Positions 45,600 through 54,742 are shown, counted from the stretch's first letter. The stretch: 64,000 nucleotides of DNA from Nitrospira sp. (GCA_024760545.1 CP060501.1:2682036-2746035); one strand, 5' to 3'. Program-made: numbers and translations. Notes: generated by a model not told the origin, from the letters alone.

Positions 45600-46457
45600 A
45601 TGAAAGTGTCATTCACAGCCCGTCTACTGTTCGTACTGATCCCGATCGTGATGATTCTCCAGGGCTGCAGTAATACGGTGAATCCGGGAAGTCGAGGGCT
45701 GCGGTGGTACCCCCTCACGAGCGGACTGATGAAGGAACCGCTCAAGGAAGGATTCTACTGGCGCGCGCCCTGGAATGACGTCCTCGTGTTCGACACCAGA
45801 TTGAAGAGCTTCAAGGAGAAGGTGGATGCGCTGACTGCAGATGATCTTCCAGTCACCGTCTATGCCGCAATCACGATGCGCCCAATGCCCGAGGAGATCT
45901 ATTTTCTGGCTCAGGAAGTGGGGCCTGATTGGTACAAGCAGCTGGTTCAACCGCAATTGTTGTCGGCCGTGCGAGGGGTTGTCGCAAACTACACCATGGT
46001 TACGCTTCCCGAGCGTAGCAGCGAAATCGGGAACAAGATCGAAGCCGTCGTGGTCGAAGCATTGAAAGGTCGCCATCTGGATGTCTACAACGTGGCGCTC
46101 TCGGAAATGGAATTTTCACAGATGGTGTTGAGGGCCATCGAACAAAAGCAGGCGAAAGAGCAGGAAAAAGAGCAGAAGGACTTCGAGGTCGTGATTGCGC
46201 AACGCAATGCCGAGATTGCACGGATTCAGGCCAAAGGCGAAGGTGATTCATTGAAGATTCGCGCGGAAGGCGAAGCCGACAGCATGAGGATCCGCGCCAT
46301 GGGACAGTCCCAGGCGCAGGAGATCATCACCAAAACCCTGACGCGTGACTACTTGCAGTTCAAATTGTATGAAAGCCCCAATTCCAAGACGATCATCGTG
46401 CCGGAGAAGCTCAATGTTCCGCTGATTATCAGCCCTGGTGCCGATCAATCGCGATAG
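45600..46457 (+). CDS. SPFH/Band 7 (prohibitin-like) lipoprotein
   Basis: 285 residues from the ATG at 45600, preceded by AGAGGAGGG. The leader ends MILQGC, a lipobox. The SPFH domain follows (KEGFYWRAPWNDVLVFDTRL, VYAAITMRPMPEEIYFLAQE, VVANYTMVTLPERSSEIGNK), then a charged coiled coil (residues ~190-250, KQAKEQEKEQKDFEVV). Prohibitin-like proteins form ring assemblies that organise membranes or control proteases. A lipid anchor instead of a membrane helix is notable. Confidence 0.85.
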   Translation: MKVSFTARLLFVLIPIVMILQGCSNTVNPGSRGLRWYPLTSGLMKEPLKEGFYWRAPWNDVLVFDTRLKSFKEKVDALTADDLPVTVYAAITMRPMPEEIYFLAQEVGPDWYKQLVQPQLLSAVRGVVANYTMVTLPERSSEIGNKIEAVVVEALKGRHLDVYNVALSEMEFSQMVLRAIEQKQAKEQEKEQKDFEVVIAQRNAEIARIQAKGEGDSLKIRAEGEADSMRIRAMGQSQAQEIITKTLTRDYLQFKLYESPNSKTIIVPEKLNVPLIISPGADQSR

Positions 46458-46473
46458 GAGTCATCTTGGTTCA

Positions 46474-47142
46474 CTAACCGGCCGGTCGAGGTTTGCTCTT
46501 CGTGTCCGGTGTAACGGATCGTTCGCGCAATTTGTTAATCAACTCCTCATAGGAACTTTCGCGGATGATCTTTTGAAACTGACTTCGATAATTACTCACC
46601 AAGCTGACGCCGTCGATGATGATATCGTAGGCACGCCATTGGTTTTCATTGAGGAAGAGGCGATAGTCGAGCGGAAGGGTCGACTTCCCCGAACGCAATT
46701 CGGTCCTGACTTCCGCGTACGATCCTTCGATCCGTTCCATCAGGTAGCCCGCTTCTTGTTTGCGTCCGGTATAATCTTCGATTTTTCCTGCATACCGGTC
46801 CGAGAGGAAACTCTTGTACACTTCGACGAACTCTTTTCGCTGCTCCTCAGTGAGCGGTTTCCAATAACTGCCCAACACTCGCTTTGACATTTCTGCATAG
46901 TCAAACCTAGCGGCTGCGATCTCTTCCAGCTTGTGACGCCGAACCGTGCGCTTGGCCGGGTCTTTCAGTGCAGGATCTTCGAGGATGCCGAGAATCTCGG
47001 TAACCGTTTCGCGCACGGCTTTCATAGGCGTCTCTCCCCCTTGCGGAGGAGCGGCGAAGGCGAAGGGTAAGAGAACGGTCAAGGCAAGCGCCGTCATCGA
47101 CAGATGCCAGGCGGCGGGCCTCCAACTCATCCACAGAACCAT
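46474..47142 (-). CDS. mlaC: Phospholipid-binding periplasmic protein MlaC
   Basis: 222 residues: signal peptide (ALTVLLPFAFA-APPQ) and the MlaC/Ttg2D fold (FDYAEMSKRVLGSYWKPLTE, YVSFL-type KSFLSDRYAGKIEDYTG, QWRAYDIIIDGVSLVSNYRS). It carries phospholipids between membranes. MlaD, E and F are not in this window, but mlaA lies at 53.8 kb. It is convergent with the SPFH gene, with only 16 bp between the stops. AAGGAG lies 11 bases upstream of the start. Confidence 0.88.
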   Translation of the reverse strand: MVLWMSWRPAAWHLSMTALALTVLLPFAFAAPPQGGETPMKAVRETVTEILGILEDPALKDPAKRTVRRHKLEEIAAARFDYAEMSKRVLGSYWKPLTEEQRKEFVEVYKSFLSDRYAGKIEDYTGRKQEAGYLMERIEGSYAEVRTELRSGKSTLPLDYRLFLNENQWRAYDIIIDGVSLVSNYRSQFQKIIRESSYEELINKLRERSVTPDTKSKPRPAG

Positions 47143-47169
47143 AATATGAGAAGCTCCTTGGAAAGTTCG

Positions 47170-47370
47170 TCACTCCAAAACAAACGTCACCTTCAGATCC
47201 ACTCGGTATAAGGAAACCTTGTTGTTCTCGACCACCACATGTTGCTCTTTCACCCACGCGGATTTGATCCCGTGAACGGTTTTGGATGCTCGGGCAATTC
47301 CCTGGACAATGGCATCCTCGAAACTAGCGGGCGATTCGGCGCTGATCTCGATGATTTTTGCGACTGACAT
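47170..47370 (-). CDS. Dodecin
   Basis: 66 residues, the full dodecin length (MSVAKIIEISAESPASFEDA, TVHGIKSAWVKEQHVVVENN, YRVDLKVTFVLE). Dodecins form hollow 12-mers that bind flavins or CoA. GGGAGG precedes the ATG. It is 27 bp upstream of mlaC on the same strand. A strong 11-bp inverted repeat lies 74 bp upstream of its start. Confidence 0.92.
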   Translation of the reverse strand: MSVAKIIEISAESPASFEDAIVQGIARASKTVHGIKSAWVKEQHVVVENNKVSLYRVDLKVTFVLE

Positions 47371-47443
47371 GGAATTCCTCCCTTCATGGCGCGCACATAC
47401 GCGGTTGATGACTCATGACCCCCTTCAAATCACCTGTCCTTCT

Positions 47444-47474
47444 TGGCATGCTGCGCCTCGAGAGCAGCATGCCA
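47444..47474. repeat. 11-bp perfect inverted repeat upstream of dodecin
   Basis: TGGCATGCTGC (47444-47454) and GCAGCATGCCA (47464-47474) are exact complements with a 9-nt loop. No T-run is adjacent. An operator for dodecin-mlaC or a leader hairpin are both possible. Confidence 0.5.
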
Positions 47475-47830
47475 TATTGTGTGATCAGCAAGGTAGGCGC
47501 CAGGGAACGATCGTCCAATGATTCGGCATAGGGTCGATATTTCAGGAGGTTATCGAGGGGACGAGAAAAGAAGGAATTTCGGAATTGGGGAACTCTGCTA
47601 CAAGGGAGATGCACGACCTACGGAAAGAACTCGCGCGGAACGTTAGAGCCGCCCACTCAAAGGCGATTCTCTCGGAGATTATCGTGGCGTTCTGCGTCAA
47701 GGGCAAGAGCCCGGTGTGGGGGATTATGCCCCGCTTTCCCGCACACAGAATTCTTCTCACATAACGGCCCCCGCGAGGTGAAGGGCGACAAACTCAAGAG
47801 AAGAATAACCATCTTGCCGAAGAGCATCGG

Positions 47831-47858
47831 ACTGTTTAATTAGCATAACTAATATAAT
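47831..47858 (+). promoter_or_regulatory. Candidate promoter of the sensor kinase
   Basis: A perfect TATAAT (47853-47858) is overlapped on its left by the inverted repeat ATTAG (47839-47843) / CTAAT (47849-47853). The -35 region (about 47830-47836) is poor, so an activator may be needed. It lies 62 bp before the kinase ATG. Confidence 0.4.
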
Positions 47859-47920
47859 GGCTCGCATGGATTTGGTCTTGCGAGGTCTGTGTAAGTAGAC
47901 TAGAATTGAGTCCTCTCGCC

Positions 47921-50287
47921 ATGGCACCCAAGGCCGCAAAAAAAAAGCGTTGGGTGAGGGCCCAACCGCTTTCACACGCATACCACACCGGGGATCGGCA
48001 GGGAAACGCGGTCGAATCGGCTCGAGAAGATTTCTTTGCTGAAGCCTTCCGTCTAAGTCCTTACCCAATCGGTATCACGGAACTCGAAACCGGGCTCTGT
48101 CTGGAAATTAATGATGCCTGCCTGGAGATCTTCGGGTTTAGTCGGGACGAAGTCGTTGGGAATACCACGTTGACGTTGCAGATCTGGCCTCACCCTCGTG
48201 ATCGTGCTCGGTTCATCAATCGATTGAATTCCGAAGGATCGGTAAAAAACCTTGAAGTGTCGATGCGGACGAAGAAAGGAACGCTACGACGATTCCTCAT
48301 CTCGACGAATCTCATCACGGTAGGCGGCAAGCGTTGCCTCCTGACGATTGGGAACGACATCACGGCAGAGGACGATGTGCGTGGAGCCCATGACCAGTCG
48401 AAACGAGGTATCCGAGAGAGCATCGCGGGAGTCGAGCGAACGAATGGCGCGACGCGGGACGGTGGCGAACGGTTTCCTTTGTTCATCGAGCATGCACCGG
48501 CCGCGATTGCGATGTTTGACCGCGATATGCGCTATCTGGCGGCGAGTCGCCGTTGGATGGAAGATTATCGGCTGACCGGAGATATCGTGGGTCAATCTCA
48601 CTACGACATGTTTCCCGACGTCTCATTGCGGTGGAAAGAGGTACATCGACGAGGGTTGGCCGGAGAGGTTCTGAGCGCAGATGAAGACCAGTTCGTTCGA
48701 GATGACGGCTCCGTGCAGTGGATCACCTGGGATGTCCGCCCTTGGTATAGCGGCGACCAGATCGGCGGCATTGCGATTGCGACGGAGGATGTGACGGCTC
48801 GTGTGGAGGCAAAGATCGCGTTGCATGAGCGGGAGGAACGATCGGATCAAGTCATCCGATTGGCCAACTTCGGCATTTTCGACCATGATCACCGTAGCGG
48901 AAAAGTGTACTGGTCGCCGGCCATGAGGGAAATCTATGGCGTGGGATCGGACGCTCCGGCCTCCCTGGAGGGTTATATCCAGCTGATTCATCCGGAGGAT
49001 CGCGAAATGGTCGTCATGGCGATCAAACAAGCCCATGACCCTACGGCTGACGATCTGTTTTCAATGGAACACCGTCTTTTGCGTCCCGACGGGAGTGTCC
49101 GCTGGGTCAACTTTCGATCATGGACGCTATTCGAGAGTGACGGCCCCGTGCGTCGTCCCACCCGGACCTTGGGAGCGATGATCGACGTCACGAAGCGCAA
49201 ACAAGCCGAAGAGGCGTTGAAAATAAGCGAGCGACGATTCGCCTCCTTTATGGATAATTTGCATGGTTTTGCGTGGATCAAAGATGCTCAGGGACGATAT
49301 CTCTATGTCAATCGACTGTTTCAAGAATCCGTCCTGAGGGGTTTGGAGTGGAAAGAAAAAACTGCTTTCGAGTTGTGGCCTGCGGAGGTCGCCGAGCAGT
49401 ACGATTTGAATGATAGGAAAGTGCGGGAAAATCGGGTTCCGCTCCACACTGTCGAGTCGTTCATACAAAACGGAGAGATTCGGCACGCCCTTGTCAGCAA
49501 GTTTCCTATCATCGATCAGAAGGGAGCCCCGTCGCTGTTTGGTGGTGTCGCGGTCGACATCACCGAACGCAAGCAAGCGGAAGAGGCACTGCATCATAAC
49601 CAACTCGAGCTGCATCAACAGCAAGTCCAGCTGGAGGAGCTGACCTCGAAGTTACTGACGGCACAAGAGCATGAGCGGCAACGAATCGCCCGTGATCTGC
49701 ATGACGATGTAAGCCAGCGACTGGCGGCATTGGTCTTGGAGGTCGCGTCGTTCGAGCGCCAGTCTTCCAGCATGCCGGTCGAACTGGCTCATGCGCTGAC
49801 GCCGATTCGTGAACAGTTGGAACAACTTTCGGATGATGTGCATACCCTTGCGTACCGACTTCATCCCTCCCTCTTGGAACACGCAGGATTGCGTCCTGCA
49901 ATCGAAGACCATGTTCATCAGGTTTCCCGGCGGACCGGCTTGCCCATCCACCTCAAGATTGCCGGGGTTCCGAATGCGGTCCCGCTCGATCACGCCACCT
50001 GTCTCTTCCGTGTAATGCAGGAGAGCGTCCAAAATGTGGTGAAACATGCGCAGGCAACGGCAGTGGCGGTCCAACTCCGTGGATCGTCGAAGGGCATCGG
50101 ATTGTCTGTGACTGACAATGGGAAGGGATTTGACCCCCATGACCAGAGCACCCATCAGCAGGGCTTGGGGTTGAGTAGTATGGAGGAACGGTTGCGGCAA
50201 CTGCAGGGATTTTTTCGGATTCAGTCCGGGCCGGCCAACGGCACGAAGGTCTGTGCCTGGGTTCCTTGCGAGTTGGAGGTCATATGA
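47921..50287 (+). CDS. Four-PAS sensor histidine kinase (NarL-type partner, HisKA_3)
   Basis: 788 residues without membrane segments, so a cytoplasmic sensor. PAS domains lie at about 35-150 (GITELETGLCLEINDACLEI), 190-300 (PAAIAMFDRDMRYLAASRRW), 320-430 (FGIFDHDHRSGKVYWSPAMR) and 440-560 (GFAWIKDAQGRYLYVNRLFQ). The dimerisation helix has ERQRIARDLHDDVSQRLAAL with the phospho-His near 594; the ATPase domain ends the protein (LFRVMQESVQNVVKHAQA, SVTDNGKGFD). The ATG at 47921 is preferred to a TTG at 47906; neither has a clear SD. The signal sensed is unknown. Confidence 0.9.
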   Translation: MAPKAAKKKRWVRAQPLSHAYHTGDRQGNAVESAREDFFAEAFRLSPYPIGITELETGLCLEINDACLEIFGFSRDEVVGNTTLTLQIWPHPRDRARFINRLNSEGSVKNLEVSMRTKKGTLRRFLISTNLITVGGKRCLLTIGNDITAEDDVRGAHDQSKRGIRESIAGVERTNGATRDGGERFPLFIEHAPAAIAMFDRDMRYLAASRRWMEDYRLTGDIVGQSHYDMFPDVSLRWKEVHRRGLAGEVLSADEDQFVRDDGSVQWITWDVRPWYSGDQIGGIAIATEDVTARVEAKIALHEREERSDQVIRLANFGIFDHDHRSGKVYWSPAMREIYGVGSDAPASLEGYIQLIHPEDREMVVMAIKQAHDPTADDLFSMEHRLLRPDGSVRWVNFRSWTLFESDGPVRRPTRTLGAMIDVTKRKQAEEALKISERRFASFMDNLHGFAWIKDAQGRYLYVNRLFQESVLRGLEWKEKTAFELWPAEVAEQYDLNDRKVRENRVPLHTVESFIQNGEIRHALVSKFPIIDQKGAPSLFGGVAVDITERKQAEEALHHNQLELHQQQVQLEELTSKLLTAQEHERQRIARDLHDDVSQRLAALVLEVASFERQSSSMPVELAHALTPIREQLEQLSDDVHTLAYRLHPSLLEHAGLRPAIEDHVHQVSRRTGLPIHLKIAGVPNAVPLDHATCLFRVMQESVQNVVKHAQATAVAVQLRGSSKGIGLSVTDNGKGFDPHDQSTHQQGLGLSSMEERLRQLQGFFRIQSGPANGTKVCAWVPCELEVI

Positions 50288-50937
50288 AACGACCACGTAT
50301 CTTGATGGCGGATGACCATGCCATTGTCCTGGCTGGGCTTCGGAAGTTGGTAGAAGCCGAAGGCGAGGTCGTTGGCATGGTGGAGGACGGGCGAACATTG
50401 GTGGAGAAAGCCCAGCAGCTTCGCCCCGACATTGTGTTGCTCGATATCTCGATGCCGCTCCTCAACGGGTTGGACGCGGCGCGACAATTGACCAAACTGG
50501 TGCCGGAGAGCAAGCTCATCTTCCTGACGATGCACGCCACCCCCACGTATGCGACCGAAGCCTTTAAGGCAGGTGCTGCGGGCTATCTGATAAAACGGTC
50601 GGCAGCGGTGGAACTCAAGCAAGCGATCCAGGCCGTGATGCGGGGGCAGCACTACATGACTCCGCTGATCACGAAGGACGTGTTAGCAGCGACGCTCCAA
50701 TCTCCCGAAGGCCAGCCATGCAAGCCGGTGGTGACTTCTCTCACGCAGCGGCAACGTGAAGTGTTGCAACTCGTTGCGGAGGGAAAAGGAACCAAAGCGA
50801 TTGCCTCCATTCTGAATATCTCTGTGAAGACCGTAGAGTTCCACAAATTTCGCATCATGGGCGAACTCGATCTGCATTCGACGGCCGAGTTGATCAAATA
50901 TGCAATCGCTGAAGGTCTTGTGAGTGTGTCCTCATAG
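50284..50937 (+). CDS. NarL/FixJ-type response regulator
   Basis: 217 residues. The receiver has the acidic pair ADDH and the phospho-acceptor Asp 54 in IVLLDISMPLLNG; the LuxR-type helix-turn-helix is LTQRQREVLQLVAEGKGTKA then SVKTVEFHKFRIMGELDLHS. Its ATG overlaps the kinase stop codon (ATGA) with TTGGAGG upstream, so the two form a cognate pair. No DNA target can be named; inverted repeats follow the gene. Confidence 0.93.
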   Translation: MKRPRILMADDHAIVLAGLRKLVEAEGEVVGMVEDGRTLVEKAQQLRPDIVLLDISMPLLNGLDAARQLTKLVPESKLIFLTMHATPTYATEAFKAGAAGYLIKRSAAVELKQAIQAVMRGQHYMTPLITKDVLAATLQSPEGQPCKPVVTSLTQRQREVLQLVAEGKGTKAIASILNISVKTVEFHKFRIMGELDLHSTAELIKYAIAEGLVSVSS

Positions 50938-51263
50938 GCACACGCACAAGGTTTTGGTTTAGTTCCGGTCTCAAAATCGTTTTCGGCTGAGAACCGGGCG
51001 GCGTCCCCTAACAAACTCCGGCATTTGGTGGAAGTCTCGTGCTCCAGGATTTGGACAGAGGTTTCGGTGAATGGTTCAGAACCTCTCGCCTCTCGATCTG
51101 AGATGAGTGCTAGTAATATCCCTTTTTCTTTCCAGGGATTTTACTAGTTCACAAGCTCCGCCCTAACCCATTATCATCCAATAGTTATTCAGTATCGTGT
51201 ATTCGAGTGTCGGTGGGAATTATTACTTCTGATTCTGATCTGTTTAGTGTGTGGGAGGGGGTC
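50938..51263. other. Gap of 326 bp with two inverted repeats
   Basis: A hairpin with 9 bp and one bulge (CCGGT plus CTCA, 50965-50973, against TGAG and ACCGG, 50988-50997) lies 28 bp after the regulator and may end its transcript, though its T-run is in the loop. A longer repeat lies at 51110-51147. No gene seen. Confidence 0.5.
51110..51147. repeat. 14-bp inverted repeat with one mismatch
   Basis: CTAGTAATATCCCT (51110-51123) and AGGGATTTTACTAG (51134-51147) are complementary at 13 of 14 positions with a pyrimidine-rich 10-nt loop. It lies 117 bp before the small winged-helix-like gene. TTACTAG recurs at 51519-51526 just after that gene (CTTACTAG). Confidence 0.5.
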
Positions 51264-51518
51264 ATGCAGTTCTCGGCGATCATAGACCGTGTCCATCATG
51301 CGCTCAAGCAGTTTGGTACACATTGTTCTATGGAAGAGGTGGTCGGCCTCTGTCCGGATCTGACCTGGAATCAAGTCCACCTATCTATTGATTACTTGAG
51401 CAAGACGGGAAAGGTCCGTGTGACGCTTGACCCAGACAGGACATATACGGTCCATCCGGTTCTTGGCGAGCCGTCTCAAGTTTCATCCATAGGGCATATT
51501 CAAAGTACCGTCCAGTAA
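51264..51518 (+). CDS. Small winged-helix-like protein, function unknown
   Basis: 84 residues from the ATG at 51264, which follows GGGAGGGG; the longer frame from 51207 lacks an SD. The pattern DRVHHALKQFGTHCSMEEVV, LTWNQVHLSIDYLSKTGKVR and VTLDPDRTYTVHP looks like a helix-helix-helix-beta-hairpin fold, as in small winged-helix regulators. No family name can be given. Nearby inverted repeats could be its sites. Confidence 0.62.
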   Translation: MQFSAIIDRVHHALKQFGTHCSMEEVVGLCPDLTWNQVHLSIDYLSKTGKVRVTLDPDRTYTVHPVLGEPSQVSSIGHIQSTVQ

Positions 51519-51975
51519 TCTTACTAGACCTATCCTCTCGGTGCGATACTGGCCGACTACCCCGCCGGCTGATGTTTTCCATGTGCCCACCTTCCCTGCA
51601 GATTTGGCCATCGTGGTTGTGTCCTGCGCGGGTTTGTTGCAGGCAATCGATGGTGTTGCGTTTCTCCAGCTCCTCTCAGAATGTCCACTCGTATCACTCC
51701 ACATCCAGTCGTATCACGTTTCTCCGTATGAAGATGTCCTGCCCTGATCCGGCCCATCGCCTGTAGCTGCGCAGCCTTGAACCACAGGACTTCACAAGGT
51801 ATTGGTAATTGGTGAAAATACTTCTGACGGACGGTAAGGAAGGTAGAAGTGACGCCGCGGCGAACGTAGTGATCGCTCAAACCACATAAGACGGCAGAAG
51901 AAAAGTTTCCGGGAACGTCACCTGCCAACGCGTTTCAGAATCCAACAAGGGAAGTTGTGGTACAGTGACGAGCTC
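51519..51975. other. Gap of 457 bp without a recognised gene
   Basis: Frames on both strands (plus 51541-51747, minus 51928-51557) lack SD sequences and family matches and overlap each other. Nothing else was recognised. Confidence 0.5.
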
Positions 51976-53151
51976 ATGAGAATCTTTGTTCTCGGAGTTG
52001 GAGCGACCGGTTCACTACTGGTCAAGCTACTTACTCGCCAGGGACATCATGTGTCTTGTGGCGACCGTGATCTCGCCCGTGCACGCGACTTTCTCGGCGA
52101 ACCGTCCAGCGTTGTTATCCAACAGGTCAATGCCCGAAATCTGCGCAGCGTCGTTAAGGCGGCCAAAGGATGCCAGCTCCTGATCAATGCGTGCCCTGCC
52201 GCCCTCAACAACGTCGTGATGCGTGCGGCGCTGCGATTGCGCGCCCATTACCTCGATACTGCATCATGTTTAAGGCCCAACCCATTTCGACCGGAACAGT
52301 TTTGCTTCGATAAGCAATTCCGGGAAAAAGGGCGATGGGCACTCATTCACGCTGGTGTCGCGCCAGGGTTAACGAATCTTTTCGCCGCTCAGGCTGCGGC
52401 TGGACTAGATAAATTGGACAAAGCAGAAGTCCGAATTTTTGAGGATACTGCGTCTGAGGGGCCTGTCTCACAGTGGTCGGCCGAGTCTGCTTTTGACGAA
52501 GCAGTGTCGCGCCCTCGTATCTATCGTGATGGCCGGTTCAGCTTCGGCATCCGATTTGGAGAGCGTGAACGATTTAGGTTTCCCCCGCCAATTGGACAGG
52601 TTGGAGTCGTGCTGGTTGCGCAGGATGAAGTCACGACGCTGCCCCGCTTCCTAGGTTTCCAGAGTGTGGACGCGAAAATCGGCGGGACTGACATTGACCG
52701 ACTGCGGAGATGGTATCGACAAGGGAAACTCACACGGTCACGCGGCCTCAGTTCGGTACGATTTCCGGCGACGGCATCTCCCCGTATGATGATCACGCTG
52801 GTCCGGCGAGGGATTCTGCACAATGCTCGTTTTGCCGTAGCGGTTTTGGCCTATGGCTCCCAGCGGACGCATCCTTGTCTGATCCGCTGGGATGCGCGGT
52901 TCCCCTCGCTCTTTGATTTGCGTCAAAAAAATCTCGCCTGTTCACCGATTGCCTGGGGCACCGCGCATCTCATAGCTATTTTTGTCAAACACATGCCTCG
53001 CAAGCTTGTGGGTGTGTATGCTCCTGAAGTCTTGCCGTCCCTTACGCGAAGAGAGATCCTTCGTGAGACACGTTCGATCGGCATCCGTCTTAAGAGAAGA
53101 ATAAAGCCCCTCAAACCCCTGGACCCCACCTGGCCTTCCGCAGAAAGTTAA
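51976..53151 (+). CDS. Saccharopine dehydrogenase-like NAD(P)-binding protein
   Basis: 391 residues beginning MRIFVLGVGATGSLLVKLLT, a Rossmann loop at the very N-terminus, followed by CDR-type NADP region and GCQLLINACPAALNNVVMRA, LRAHYLDTAS and HAGVAPGLTNLFAAQAA, as in saccharopine dehydrogenase/carboxynorspermidine synthase relatives. The C-terminal half is Arg-rich and diverged. The substrate is unknown. The start at 51976 fits the family; a TTG at 51955 is also in frame. Confidence 0.8.
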   Translation: MRIFVLGVGATGSLLVKLLTRQGHHVSCGDRDLARARDFLGEPSSVVIQQVNARNLRSVVKAAKGCQLLINACPAALNNVVMRAALRLRAHYLDTASCLRPNPFRPEQFCFDKQFREKGRWALIHAGVAPGLTNLFAAQAAAGLDKLDKAEVRIFEDTASEGPVSQWSAESAFDEAVSRPRIYRDGRFSFGIRFGERERFRFPPPIGQVGVVLVAQDEVTTLPRFLGFQSVDAKIGGTDIDRLRRWYRQGKLTRSRGLSSVRFPATASPRMMITLVRRGILHNARFAVAVLAYGSQRTHPCLIRWDARFPSLFDLRQKNLACSPIAWGTAHLIAIFVKHMPRKLVGVYAPEVLPSLTRREILRETRSIGIRLKRRIKPLKPLDPTWPSAES

Positions 53152-53252
53152 AAGAAATCCATACGTTCCGCCACAGGATCCGGCTTGCCCCGCGTACATC
53201 TCCGCTGCATACTGCCCTAACGAATGGTTCCTATCCATGCGGTCCAAGTTAC

Positions 53253-53281
53253 TTGACAGTCGATTTTGTCAGGAATAAATT
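53253..53281 (+). promoter_or_regulatory. Sigma70-type promoter with internal inverted repeat
   Basis: TTGACA (53253-53258), 17-bp spacer, TAAATT (53276-53281). TGACA (53254-53258) and TGTCA (53267-53271) form an inverted repeat across the -35 box and spacer, a possible repressor site. The start would give a leader of about 170 nt before the 27-residue peptide gene. The gap 53152-53460 holds nothing else recognised. Confidence 0.5.
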
Positions 53282-53460
53282 TGAGGCAGACGTAGGTTCC
53301 CGAAGAGCAGTGGGGCCGAGTTGTTGTATGGCATCAGCCCTGTGATGTCATTCTTTTCAGCTTTGTCCAGGGAAAAGATGTCTGTCGGTCTCATTCCTTG
53401 GGAAGTGTGCTTGTGGTCTACCACTTCGTTGCGTGATGGGTCCGAACGAAAGGAGTAACC

Positions 53461-53544
53461 ATGGATAGTACCTTCTTAATATTTGCGGCCGTGATGCTCA
53501 TCATCTTCATCGGCGGCATCATCATATACAAGAAGAGCGTCTAA
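53461..53544 (+). CDS. 27-residue single-span membrane peptide, YKKSV type
   Basis: AAAGGAG lies six bases before the ATG. The peptide starts MDSTFLIFAAVMLIIF, has one hydrophobic segment with a GG pair, and ends IIYKKSV. An almost identical layout and the same YKKSV end are found in the 26-residue peptide at 56.2 kb on the opposite strand. The Lys-Lys end should sit on the cytoplasmic side. A hairpin (CTTCAC 53559-53564 / GTGAAG 53576-53581) follows. No family is known to me. Confidence 0.7.
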   Translation: MDSTFLIFAAVMLIIFIGGIIIYKKSV

Positions 53545-53809
53545 TCGGCGGTCTATTCCTTCACCTCGTTTTATTGTGAAGCGGCTCAGTCCCTCGTGAG
53601 CTTAGTCTCGCGAGTTGTCAAGGTGCTGAGCGAAACGTTACCGGTCTGTCTTCTTCTCATCTGCCCTTCCGATTCATCCCTATCACTCATATTGTTCGTG
53701 ATGTATCCTGGCTGGGATTTCAAGCGAGGAAGCCTGGCCTGAGCCGATTCATCGGCAGTACCAGGCCGATCCATGGAGACCACCGGTGAAACGAGTACCG
53801 ATCCGATAG

Positions 53810-54742
53810 TTATTCGCGGATTGCCTTGGCGCGCTTTTGAAGATAGGCATTCCGTACTGCGGCATAGAGATCCAAAGTAGATTCTTCCACACCCTCAAAC
53901 TTTTCCAGATTCAGAGAGCGCTCGTTTACGACTTCAGTCGCACGCGCGCCAATCGAGATGCCATACGTGAGCGCCCGCTCTTCTATAGAGACCACTGTCG
54001 GAATGGCATCGATGTTATGCATGGTCGGCAGGATCAGCCAGTAAATCGGATTGAGGGCAATATCTCCCGCATACCCGATAAGATCCCGAACCGTGTATGG
54101 TCCCAAAAGCGGCACCATGATATAGGGGCCGGGCTTGACTCCATAGAATCCAAGCGTCTGTCCCGTATCTTCCTCCGGTGTTGTGAGATTGAATCGCTGA
54201 GCCACATCAAAGAATCCCCCGATCCCAACCGTCGTATTAATGAGAAATCGCCCGACTTCTATTCCAGCTCCCTTGAATCTACCTTGAAAGATATTGTTCA
54301 GAAACCGCGGAGTCACACGACTATTGTAGAAGATATTGCTGACGCCGTTCTGGACAATATTCGGAACGACGAAGTTGTATCCTCTGGCGACCGGTTTCAA
54401 CACCCACCGATCCAGCTGCCGGTTGAATTCAAAGAATTTGGTATTGAGCGGCTCCCAGGGATCATATTCCTCAACGGCCTCTTCGCCCGGCTTGGCAAAG
54501 GGATCCACAGGCTCGTCCAGTGATTGGTCGCGAGCAGCTAGTGCAAGGGGAAGCATGGAGGAAGCCGAGGAGGCATCCGCGAGCAGAACCGACGGCGTGC
54601 TTCGCTCGACATAGGGAGCGTCGGAGCGCATCGAGCCTTCATGTACCGCACAACCTGAAAGCAATATCACTACAGCGGCAAGTAGCAACCTGCATGGTCT
54701 TTCAATCCACCGAACCGGCCCACCACCAGTCTGTATCCTCAT
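53810..54742 (-). CDS. mlaA: Outer-membrane lipoprotein MlaA (VacJ)
   Basis: 310 residues from the ATG at 54742; the leader ends VILLSGC (lipobox). MlaA signatures: DPWEPLNTKFFEFNRQLDRW, NFVVPNIVQNGVSNIFYNSR, EVGRFLINTTVGIGGFFDVA and EDTGQTLGFYGVKPGPYIMV. It removes mislocalised phospholipids from the outer leaflet and passes them to MlaC, encoded 6.7 kb away. An ATG 26 codons upstream would put polar residues before the signal peptide and is unlikely. Confidence 0.92.
   Translation of the reverse strand: MRIQTGGGPVRWIERPCRLLLAAVVILLSGCAVHEGSMRSDAPYVERSTPSVLLADASSASSMLPLALAARDQSLDEPVDPFAKPGEEAVEEYDPWEPLNTKFFEFNRQLDRWVLKPVARGYNFVVPNIVQNGVSNIFYNSRVTPRFLNNIFQGRFKGAGIEVGRFLINTTVGIGGFFDVAQRFNLTTPEEDTGQTLGFYGVKPGPYIMVPLLGPYTVRDLIGYAGDIALNPIYWLILPTMHNIDAIPTVVSIEERALTYGISIGARATEVVNERSLNLEKFEGVEESTLDLYAAVRNAYLQKRAKAIRE

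Larger units (their letters stand above)
47371..47920. other. Gap of 550 bp between dodecin and the sensor kinase
   Basis: Divergent regulatory region. It holds an 11-bp perfect inverted repeat (47444-47474), a TATAAT box (47853-47858), and a 52-codon plus-strand frame (47610-47765) without SD or family. No supported gene. Confidence 0.5.

Noticed and set aside
47610-47765. 52-codon plus-strand frame before the sensor kinase
   Set aside because: No SD, ends just before the promoter region, no similarity known.
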